Positions 35,823 to 42,513 of a stretch of DNA of 64,000 bases are shown one piece after another. The position numbers and the translations under genes were made by a program. This DNA is from Conexibacter sp. CPCC 206217 (GTDB lineage: Bacteria; Actinomycetota; Thermoleophilia; Solirubrobacterales; Solirubrobacteraceae): contig NZ_JAUTDO010000001.1 in assembly GCF_030646165.1 (NCBI RefSeq), forward strand, positions 62,001-126,000, written 5' to 3'. Position 1 is the stretch's first letter. The number at the start of each line of letters is the position of its first letter. Under the pieces are notes generated by a model. It saw only the letters and a program-made list of their open reading frames with translations, searched no databases and had not been told where the DNA came from.

Positions 35823-36638
35823 ATGCCGAGCACGCTGCACCAACCGCGCCACGAACGCCGCGGCCGGACCGCTGAGCACCTGATCACCAGATACTGCCGC
35901 ACCGGAGACCGGCTCTGCCGCGCGGACGCGATCGAGGCGTACATGCCGCTCGCCCGCCGGCTCGCGCGCCACTACTACCCAGGCCCGGAACCGTTCGACG
36001 ACCTTCTCCAGGTCGCCTACATGGGGCTCGTGAAGGCTGTCGACCGGTTCGACCCGGACGCCGGTACGCGCTTCAGCTCGTTCGCGATCCCCACGATCAC
36101 CGGCGAGCTGCGCCGCCACTTCCGCGACACGACATGGTCGCTGCACCTGCCGCGCGGCCTGCAGGAGGACGTCCTGAGAACCAGAGCAGCGACGACCGAC
36201 CTGACCGAACGTCTCGCCCGCGCCCCGACCGTCTCCGAACTGAGCGCGGCGACCGGACTCAGCACAGAGCAGATCGCGGAAGCGCTGCAGGCGCAGAGCG
36301 CCAAACAGGCAGCTTCACTCGACCAACCCGTCGCAACCGACGGCGAGGACGGCGACGCCACCCTCGCTGACCTGCTCGGCGACGAAGACGACGGCTTCGA
36401 CCTCGCCGAGCACCGCACGACGATCGCGCCGCTGCTGCGCGCGCTGCCGCGACGCGACCGCGAGATGCTCTACATGCGCTTCGCGCAGGACATGACCCAA
36501 AGCGAGATCGCCGCCCACCTCGACTGCTCGCAGATGCACATCTCACGCATGCTGCGCAGGACACTCGACCAGCTCGCCACGGCGCGGACCGCCCTGCCAA
36601 CGATCACCTCCGACGCCGGGAGCGACCATGTCCGCTGA
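35823..36638 (+). CDS. RNA polymerase sigma factor, SigB/SigF/SigG subfamily
   Basis: 271 residues. Region 2 is 'FDDLLQVAYMGLVKAVDRFD' with 'RFSSFAIPTITGELRRHFRD'; region 3 follows ('LTERLARAPTVSELSAATGL'); region 4 is 'LPRRDREMLYMRFAQDMTQS' plus the 'IAAHLDCSQMHISRMLRR' helix-turn-helix. Such sigmas direct general stress or sporulation-like programs and are held by anti-sigma kinases. The ATG is the first in frame. The 3' end overlaps the next gene by 11 nt, so a membrane protein is coupled to it. Confidence 0.92.
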   Translation: MPSTLHQPRHERRGRTAEHLITRYCRTGDRLCRADAIEAYMPLARRLARHYYPGPEPFDDLLQVAYMGLVKAVDRFDPDAGTRFSSFAIPTITGELRRHFRDTTWSLHLPRGLQEDVLRTRAATTDLTERLARAPTVSELSAATGLSTEQIAEALQAQSAKQAASLDQPVATDGEDGDATLADLLGDEDDGFDLAEHRTTIAPLLRALPRRDREMLYMRFAQDMTQSEIAAHLDCSQMHISRMLRRTLDQLATARTALPTITSDAGSDHVR

Positions 36639-37197
36639 GACGACCCACACCGAAAAAGGCATCAGCCTCGCCCGAGGACCAGCGCTGATCCTCGGCACGA
36701 TCCTCTTGGCGGCCGGTCTGTACCTCATCTACAAGCAGAACGACTTCACCAGACTGTCGAACTTTCCCGACGGCGACGCCAAGCCCGACGGCGACGTCTT
36801 CTTCGGCATCTTCGGCGCCAACGGCTGGACCGGCATGTTCACCGCCATCGCCGGCGGCCTGCTGCTGTTCGGCGCCGCACAGCACCTGCTCGCCAAGACC
36901 ATGAGCCTGATCGTCGGAATCGCACTCGCCGCCTGCGCGATCATCGCCCTCATCAGCGGCAACGGCGTCCTCGGCCTCGCCGCCGCCAACCACGCCACCG
37001 AACTCGCATGGGCAGTCGCAGCAGCCATCCTCCTCTTCAACACCCTCATCCCACGCCGCAAGAAGACCATCGTGGACAGCACGACCGACCAGCGCGGTCG
37101 CGGCCTCAGCCGCCGTCAACCACGCGAGCCTCTCGCGTCCCCGACAGCGGACGATCCCCCAGGCGTCGCCGACGGCCCAACCCGCAATCCACGCTAG
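36628..37197 (+). CDS. Small multi-helix membrane protein in the sigma factor operon
   Basis: 189 residues; its ATG lies 11 nt inside the end of the sigma gene. Four hydrophobic segments are seen: 'PALILGTILLAAGLYLIY', 'GWTGMFTAIAGGLLLFGAA', 'MSLIVGIALAACAIIALI' and 'LAWAVAAAILLFNTLI'. The C-terminal 45 residues are polar, Arg/Pro-rich and probably cytoplasmic. I do not recognise the family beyond likeness to small DUF4383-type membrane proteins. Coupling to the sigma gene suggests a stress-induced membrane role. Confidence 0.7.
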   Translation: MSAETTHTEKGISLARGPALILGTILLAAGLYLIYKQNDFTRLSNFPDGDAKPDGDVFFGIFGANGWTGMFTAIAGGLLLFGAAQHLLAKTMSLIVGIALAACAIIALISGNGVLGLAAANHATELAWAVAAAILLFNTLIPRRKKTIVDSTTDQRGRGLSRRQPREPLASPTADDPPGVADGPTRNPR

Positions 37198-37932
37198 ACG
37201 GCGGCCAGGCCCCCGCTGATCGCGGCGATCCGCTCGGCCGCAATCGCGGCGAGCAGGGCCTTCAGCTGCTGCGGCGGCAAACCGTTCGGCACGGCGTAGG
37301 CGGCGGGGACGAAGCCCGGTTCGAGCACGTCCCAGTCAACGTGGATCCACACCTCGGAGATGCCGATCATCGGGAGCAACGCCTCGGGCACGGCATCGAC
37401 CGGCGAGACGATCCGGACACCGTGCTCTGCGAGCAGCCGGCCCTCGGCGTCGTCGATGTCCCGTGCGCCGACCAGGATCACCTGACGGGGGTCGAGGCCC
37501 GCGCCGTGCCCGCTGTCCCACAACCCGCATGCGGCGGCGAGCACCATGCCGCCGAGATAGCCCGAAGCGGTCGTGCCGGGCGTGTTGAAGTCGCCGTGCG
37601 CGTCGACCCACAGCAGCGTCGCTCCAGGTCGCGCGGTCGCGGCGACCGGCAGGGTCGCCAGGCTGGCCGCACACGTGTTGGCGACGATCAGCGGAGTGCG
37701 CTCCTCGCGGAGGCTCCCCGTCACCGCCGCGGCAAGTCGGTTCAGCGTGTCGTTCGCCGCCGACAGGCTCTCGCGCCAGTCGTCCTGCCTCGGTCCGCTC
37801 GGGTCACCCACGGTGACCGACGTGATCCCGAGCCGAGCCGCCAGCGCCGCGGACGTCAGCGCCGCCCCCCGCGATCGCGCCAGGGGTGCGATCCGCGACC
37901 CGTCTCCGCGAAACGATCAGATCGAAGCTCAT
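37194..37932 (-). pseudogene. Arginase-family gene interrupted by a frameshift in a 6-base homopolymer
   Basis: The downstream frame (37194-37811, 205 codons from a GTG) has the dimetal motifs 'WVDAHGDFNTP' and 'HVDWDVLEP' of ureohydrolases. The missing N-terminus lies in another frame: an ATG at 37932 begins 'MSFDLIVSRRRVADRTPGAI', and after the C6 run at 37865-37870 (G6 in the message) the reading resumes as 'AALTSAALAARLGI' leading into 'VGDPSGPRQ'. Deleting one base of the run would fuse both into one protein of about 245 residues. This could be a real mutation, a slippage-controlled gene or a base-calling error. If only the short form is made it lacks the first helix region. Confidence 0.7.
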
Positions 37933-38052
37933 GAGACATCCGCTCGCATCATCCGCGCGATTCGTAGACCGTCGCTCCTCGGCACGCCGCGTGGAGAACG
38001 TCCCGCTGGCGTCCGCCTCGCGTCGTGCGCGCGTCCTGACAGGGGTGTTGGT

Positions 38053-38565
38053 TCAGTCGCGGGTGTGGGCGATGCCGCTGAGCCAGGCGCGGGGGCGGTT
38101 GGGCGGCAGCAGCATGACGAGCAGCATCACGATCGCGACGACGCCGAAGTAGGTGAAGAGCGAGGCGGTGCCCTCGTTGTTGCCGGTCGAGGTCTGCCCG
38201 AACGAGAGGCACGCGAACGTGAACAGCCCCAGCGCGAGACCGGTCAGCAGAAGCGACTTGCGGCGATGCGGCAGGAACTCGCCCCGGACCAGGCTGACGA
38301 GCAGGATCACGAAGACGGCGAACTCGAGCACCGAGAGGATCGCCCACAGCGCGTCGACGCCTGGGAACGTCGCGACGAACGTGCCGTCGAACTGTCTCGC
38401 GATCCCGGGCGGCGCCTTGGCGTCACCGTCGAACAGCTTCTCCTTGCCGGAGTAGAAGAAGAGCACCCCGACGAGGAAGTACACCGAGACGACCGTCAGC
38501 CAGTACGCGACGTCGTCGAAGACGGTCCGTTCGCTCCCCGCCGTCGGTTGCGTGCCGCTCGTCAT
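38053..38565 (-). CDS. Four-helix membrane protein, DoxX-like
   Basis: 170 residues from an ATG with GGGGAGA upstream. Hydrophobic segments: 'WLTVVSVYFLVGVLFFYSG', 'ALWAILSVLEFAVFVILLVS', 'LLLTGLALGLFTFACLSFG' and 'FTYFGVVAIVMLLVMLLPP'. The 'YSGKEKLFDG' after helix 1 recalls DoxX-type proteins. Function unknown. It is divergent from the FUSC gene with only 23 bp between start codons, so the two promoters must overlap the coding starts or each other. Confidence 0.65.
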   Translation of the reverse strand: MTSGTQPTAGSERTVFDDVAYWLTVVSVYFLVGVLFFYSGKEKLFDGDAKAPPGIARQFDGTFVATFPGVDALWAILSVLEFAVFVILLVSLVRGEFLPHRRKSLLLTGLALGLFTFACLSFGQTSTGNNEGTASLFTYFGVVAIVMLLVMLLPPNRPRAWLSGIAHTRD

Positions 38566-38588
38566 GACAATCTCCCCTCGCAAGACCG

Positions 38589-39653
38589 ATGGATCCGCCA
38601 CAAGACTCAGATCCCAAGTTCGCCGCGCCGGGGACCAGGCCTCCTCCGCGGCCAGACCCGGCGCGCAGCCGCGGCGTGACCTGGTCGTGGCCGGCGGCGC
38701 TGCTGGGCGGTGTTTGCGCGCTGCCCGCTGGCGTGATCGCGCTGAACGATCCGCAGCACGGGTTGGCGTTCGCGATCGGCGTGCTGCCGGCCGCGCTCGT
38801 CGGCGTGCTGCCGAGACGACGCGCGCGGGTCGCGCTGGTGGCGCTGGGCGCGATGATCGGCGCCGCGGTGCTGCTCGGCGGCGTGCTGGCGGGTGCTCCG
38901 GTGATCGCAGTGGCGGCACTCGTGGTACTGGGCGTGGCGGCGGCGTGGCTGGGGCGCCGCTCGCGACTGGGCCAGATCGCGATGACGCTGGCGCTGCCGA
39001 TGGTGGCGATCGGCTTCAGCTTCGACGACGTCAGCGAGGCCGCCGGGCTGGCGGCGCTGATGGTCGCGGGCTCTGCGGTTGCCTGGCTGGTCTCGCTGCC
39101 GTGGCCGCAGCGACCGTTGCCCCCGGTATCGGCGCCGGGGGCGCCGGGTGGGGAACCGCGTCAAGCGATGCCGACGCTCGGCTACGGCGTCCGTCTCGGT
39201 GCTGCCGGTGCGACGGCCGCCGCGATCGGCTTCCTGCTCGACTTCGACCACGTCGGTTGGGCGTGCGCCGCGGCGCTGCTGGTGATGCGACCCGCGGCAG
39301 AGATGCAACGGCTGCGCAGCGTCGGCCGGATCCTCGCCGTCCTCGTCGGCGCGCTGCTCGCGATCGGCTTCGTGCGGCTTGACCCGGCCGACGGCTGGTA
39401 CGCGCTCGCCGCGATCGCGGCCGTCGCGGGAGCGGCCGGCACGCATCGCAGCCGGTGGTACCTGACGCCGGCGTTCACGACGTTCATCGTCTTCCTGCTG
39501 CTGCTCTACGCCGAGCCCCAAGATGCCGGTGCACGTCTCGGCGAACGCGTCGGCGAGACGCTGCTCGGCGTCGGCCTCGCCTACCTCTTCGGTCTCGCGC
39601 TGCCCGCGCTCGCACTACGAACGCGACAGCGGAGACCCAGCCGCGAGCATTGA
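38589..39653 (+). CDS. FUSC-family membrane protein (aromatic acid exporter-like)
   Basis: 354 residues with about ten hydrophobic helices in two halves. 'ALLVMRPAAEMQRLRSVGRI' followed by 'GALLAIGFVRLD' is the FUSC-type motif (R-x-x-G-T-x-x-G-A). The family includes p-hydroxybenzoate efflux AaeB and fusaric acid resistance proteins, though this one is only half their length. It lies between two other transporters. Confidence 0.75.
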   Translation: MDPPQDSDPKFAAPGTRPPPRPDPARSRGVTWSWPAALLGGVCALPAGVIALNDPQHGLAFAIGVLPAALVGVLPRRRARVALVALGAMIGAAVLLGGVLAGAPVIAVAALVVLGVAAAWLGRRSRLGQIAMTLALPMVAIGFSFDDVSEAAGLAALMVAGSAVAWLVSLPWPQRPLPPVSAPGAPGGEPRQAMPTLGYGVRLGAAGATAAAIGFLLDFDHVGWACAAALLVMRPAAEMQRLRSVGRILAVLVGALLAIGFVRLDPADGWYALAAIAAVAGAAGTHRSRWYLTPAFTTFIVFLLLLYAEPQDAGARLGERVGETLLGVGLAYLFGLALPALALRTRQRRPSREH

Positions 39654-39688
39654 CCTACGCGGACCGGGCGCTGCCCGCAGGAATGGGA

Positions 39689-39827
39689 TCAACCGGTGAC
39701 CCGTCGTTTGGCGTCTTCGAGTCTGCCGAGTTCGACGATCAAGACCTCACCTGGTGTCAGCCAGGCGAACAGCCGAGTGGTTCTGGCGACCCACCCCACG
39801 TCAGTCACGAGCGCGAAACGCCTCCGT
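39689..39827 (-). pseudogene. SpoIIAA-like protein, C-terminal fragment
   Basis: On the minus strand, just after and partly overlapping the MFS 3' end in another frame, the translation is 'FALVTDVGWVARTTRLFAWL' then 'TPGEVLIVELGRLEDAKRRV'. This matches the C-terminal half of SpoIIAA-like (pfam11964) proteins, which read 'vTDvdWvrha.r.fgwl.PGEv..F'. The N-terminal half is absent; upstream codons belong to the transporter. It looks like the tail of a gene fused to the MFS end by a deletion. Confidence 0.6.
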
Positions 39828-41403
39828 CCACGGGTCTCGCACGGCTCGGGTCGGTGAGGCGGACCATGCGAAAGCCGTTGAACAGCCCGATCAGGCTGGC
39901 GAGCAGCGGGACGAGCAGTGCGACCTGGAGGGCGATCGGCCGTGCGTCGGTGTTGATGCGGAGGATCTCGGCGCGGATCGCTGGCGGCTCGTCGGCCAGT
40001 TGCGTCCGCAGCTGGGTGTTGCTCATCACCTCGGCGTCGTCCTCCAGCACCTGCGCGACCTGCTGCTTGGCGCCCTGAGGGAGGACCGTGCTGTCGTTCG
40101 TCATGTCGGTGAAGGCGATCGAGAGCGCCGCGAGCATGATCGCGCCGCCGAACGCGAGGCCGAAGGAGAGGCCGAAGGACCCCGCTGCGGAGTTGACACC
40201 GGCCGCTTCGCTCACGTGCTCCTCGTGGATCGGCCCCAGCGTGTAGTTGTTGAGCTGCGATACGACGAGGCCGAGGCCGCACCCGGCGAGCGCGAGTGGC
40301 GCGGCCAGCGCCCAGCCGGAGTCGGCGCGGGGCACGAGCACGACCACGACCGTGATCCCGATTGCCAGCAGCGCGAAGCCCACGCGCACGATCGCGCTCG
40401 GGCGCCGGTTGCCCGCCTTCTTGCCAGCGAGCAGTGCGATGGCGAACATGCTGAGCGACAACGGCGCCAGTGACAGCCCGGCCTGCATCGCGTCGTATTC
40501 GAGTACGAGCTGCAGGTAGATCGGCAGTGCGATCACCATGCCGCCGAGCGCGATCTGTTGCAGCAGTTCCTGCGAGACGCCGAGGCGGAAGCGGCGCGAG
40601 TGGAACAGGCCCGGGTCCAGCAATGCGGGCCTCCCCTGCCGCGTCCGCCGGCGCAGCCAGCCGATGAGCGCGGCCATCGCTACGACCCCGAGCAGGAGCA
40701 GCGCGGCGACCGACTCGCCGCCCTCCTGCCAGACGAGGATGCCGAGCACGAGCCCGCCCATCCCGAGCACGGAGAGCGCGGCGCCGACGAAGTCGGCCTC
40801 CCGCGGCCCGTCGTAGGGCACGTCGTGGACGAGTCTGATCCCGCTGAGGACGACGGCGATCACGACGACCTCCAGCAGGAAGCCGACGCGCCAGGAGAGG
40901 TAGGTCGTGATGAAGCCGCCGAGCAGCGGCCCGACCGCGGCGGCGACCGACGCCGCCGCGGCGACGAGCGCGTAGGCCTTCGTGCGCGCGGTGCCTGAGA
41001 AGTTGCCGTGCACGAGCGACTGCATCGCCGGCAGCAGGAGCGATGCGCCCAAGCCGCCGACGATCGCCCAGAAGACGATGACCGCGGTCAGTCCCTGGGC
41101 GAGCGTCATCGCGAGCGCTCCGACGGCGTAGGCGAGCAGGCCGACGACGAATGCGCGCTTGCGGCCGAACAGGTCGCCGAGCTTGCCGCCGATCAGGATG
41201 AACGCGGCCGAGACGAGCGCCTCCAACGCGATCGCTCCCTGTACGCCGCTGACCGTCGTGTCGAGGTCGTGCACGACGGCGGAGATCGAGACGTTCATCA
41301 ACGACGTGTCGACGACGAGCACGAACATCGCCATCGCGAGCAGGATCGCGAGCCGCGGCGTGCCGACCGAGACATCTGAATCAGGTCTGGTGTCTGGCTC
41401 CAC
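39805..41403 (-). CDS. MFS drug/multidrug exporter, DHA2 (EmrB/QacA) family
   Basis: About 532 residues with 14 hydrophobic helices. 'DTSLMNVSISAVVHDLDTT' is motif D1, 'GGKLGDLFGRKRAFVVGL' the cytoplasmic motif A, and 'VGPLLGGFITTYLSWRVGF' motif C of drug:H+ antiporters. The start was placed at the GTG at 41403, which has AGGAG 6 nt upstream; the GTG at 41421 is also possible. Cotranscribed with the small amphi-Trp gene upstream (3-nt gap to the longer form). Substrate unknown. Confidence 0.9.
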   Translation of the reverse strand: MEPDTRPDSDVSVGTPRLAILLAMAMFVLVVDTSLMNVSISAVVHDLDTTVSGVQGAIALEALVSAAFILIGGKLGDLFGRKRAFVVGLLAYAVGALAMTLAQGLTAVIVFWAIVGGLGASLLLPAMQSLVHGNFSGTARTKAYALVAAAASVAAAVGPLLGGFITTYLSWRVGFLLEVVVIAVVLSGIRLVHDVPYDGPREADFVGAALSVLGMGGLVLGILVWQEGGESVAALLLLGVVAMAALIGWLRRRTRQGRPALLDPGLFHSRRFRLGVSQELLQQIALGGMVIALPIYLQLVLEYDAMQAGLSLAPLSLSMFAIALLAGKKAGNRRPSAIVRVGFALLAIGITVVVVLVPRADSGWALAAPLALAGCGLGLVVSQLNNYTLGPIHEEHVSEAAGVNSAAGSFGLSFGLAFGGAIMLAALSIAFTDMTNDSTVLPQGAKQQVAQVLEDDAEVMSNTQLRTQLADEPPAIRAEILRINTDARPIALQVALLVPLLASLIGLFNGFRMVRLTDPSRARPVDGGVSRS

Positions 41404-41424
41404 GAGCCGCTCCTGAGGCACGCG

Positions 41425-41643
41425 TCACCAGGTCAGCTCCATCTCCAGCTCACTCTCGTCGGTCTCCAGCTCCAATTCGATCTTGAGGCTGACCTCGTCG
41501 GAGACGTGCGCGCCGAAGCGCAGGCCGCCGCGCTCGAACTCGACGTCGTCGTGACCAGCGAGCATGTCGGCGAGTCTGTGCAGCCGCGCCGCGGCCTCCT
41601 CGCGTCCGACGCGCTCCATCTGCTCCACCGAGAAGATGTCCAT
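41425..41643 (-). CDS. Small amphi-Trp domain protein
   Basis: 72 residues from an ATG with GGAGG 7 nt upstream. 'REEAAARLHRLADMLAGHDD' is followed by amphipathic strands 'KIELELETDESELEMELTW' ending with the Trp that names the amphi-Trp family. Very acidic and soluble. Function unknown; its position before the MFS gene suggests joint expression. Confidence 0.7.
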   Translation of the reverse strand: MDIFSVEQMERVGREEAAARLHRLADMLAGHDDVEFERGGLRFGAHVSDEVSLKIELELETDESELEMELTW

Positions 41644-41858
41644 CACGATTCCTCCGTTCGCGAAATAAGACATCGAACCGCGGCCCTGCCTCCGTGTCAT
41701 CGCCCATATGGGATGAGCGACTGAAAGGTGGTGTGGACACGCTGCCGCGGTGACGCCCGCACCATTGCCGCGCCTGGTCACGACTGCGACAGTCGAGGAC
41801 ACCGCGATCAAGGAGCCGTGATGCGGCGACACGAGCCAACGATCATTATCTTGGTGTG

Positions 41859-42092
41859 ATGAGCAACGGAGGGGCACCGAAACCTCAGTTCCATGTCCTT
41901 GGCTGCCGCGGCGCGCTCGAAGGCACGCCCGAGCACCACGCCTGGATCACACTCGCCGTGGCCGCAGACATCCTGCGCTCGCGCGTCTTGGAAGACATCA
42001 GCCAGGCCGATGTCGCCTCGCTCCCCTTGCACCAGACCGCCGAGTGGCCCGGCCGCAACGGCACGAGCTGGCTCGTTACGCGCGTCACGTGA
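41859..42092 (+). CDS. Hypothetical small protein
   Basis: 77 residues from ATG 41859 (GTG just before). Codon third positions are mostly G or C as in neighbouring genes, and the stop overlaps the next start (GTGA). There is no Shine-Dalgarno and no family match. 'HHAWITLAVAADILRSRVLE' suggests an amphipathic helix. May be real, but weakly supported. Confidence 0.4.
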   Translation: MSNGGAPKPQFHVLGCRGALEGTPEHHAWITLAVAADILRSRVLEDISQADVASLPLHQTAEWPGRNGTSWLVTRVT

Positions 42093-42244
42093 CCCAGTCC
42101 CACCGCCCAACCACAAGGAGGGACCTGCTGTTCGGCCTGATCTTCCTCATCCCGCTGTTCCTGCTCACCTCCGGCGCTGTCGTCGATCGCGTCCACGACG
42201 TCTTCCAAGGCACCCACGCGCAGCAACCTCTCCGAGCACCCTGA
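42089..42244 (+). CDS. Hypothetical single-helix membrane peptide
   Basis: 51 residues from a GTG that overlaps the preceding stop. A basic N-terminus ('RPTTRRD') precedes one hydrophobic helix 'LLFGLIFLIPLFLLTSGAVV', and a short polar tail follows. The positive-inside pattern suits an N-in membrane peptide. Translational coupling to the upstream small gene is the main support. No known family. Confidence 0.45.
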   Translation: MTQSHRPTTRRDLLFGLIFLIPLFLLTSGAVVDRVHDVFQGTHAQQPLRAP

Positions 42245-42354
42245 GCTGTGACTGAAGTCCGCGCGAAGCGGGCCCGCGCAGACGAATCCTCGATCAATCC
42301 TGCACCGAAGGCTCGACCTTCGGGACAGGCCCCGGGGCGGTAGGACGTCGCCGG

Positions 42355-42380
42355 AAAACCCCCGCGTTAGCAGGGGCTTT
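42355..42380. terminator. Intrinsic terminator, usable in both directions
   Basis: On the minus strand AAAG precedes the stem CCCCTGC, a TAAC loop, GCGGGGG and then TTTT. On the plus strand it reads AAAACCCCCGC GTTA GCAGGGG CTTT. One T-G wobble in a seven-pair core, extended by A-T pairs. It could end the small plus-strand genes as well as whatever RNA lay on the minus strand. Confidence 0.65.
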
Positions 42381-42388
42381 CATGAGGG

Positions 42389-42425
42389 GTGAGCGAGAGG
42401 ACTCGAAGCCCCGACCGCCGCAAGC
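42389..42425 (-). other. tRNA 3'-end-like remnant
   Basis: The minus strand reads CTTCGAGTCCTCTCGCTCACC, which looks like the T-arm loop and acceptor 3' half of a tRNA (compare TTCGAxTCC...), and is followed 10 nt later by an intrinsic terminator as after many tRNA genes. No matching 5' acceptor half (GGTGAGC), D-arm or anticodon arm is upstream; a terminator hairpin occupies that place. It may be an attachment-site duplicate or the relic of a deleted tRNA gene. Confidence 0.4.
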
Positions 42426-42465
42426 GTTCCGTTCATCGCGACGTCCGGCTCCTCGCCGCAGGAGA

Positions 42466-42500
42466 GTGAATCCGCACCCCTCCACGGGGTGCGGATTCAC
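42466..42500 (-). terminator. Strong hairpin after the RCC1/OmpA gene
   Basis: A perfect 15-bp stem, GTGAATCCGCACCCC with its complement, closes a five-base loop (42481-42485 on the plus strand). It begins 13 nt after the stop codon of the minus-strand gene. There is no T-run, so it would act as a Rho-assisted or stem-only terminator or a 3' stabiliser. Confidence 0.75.
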
Positions 42501-42513
42501 TCAGGTCGGGTCG

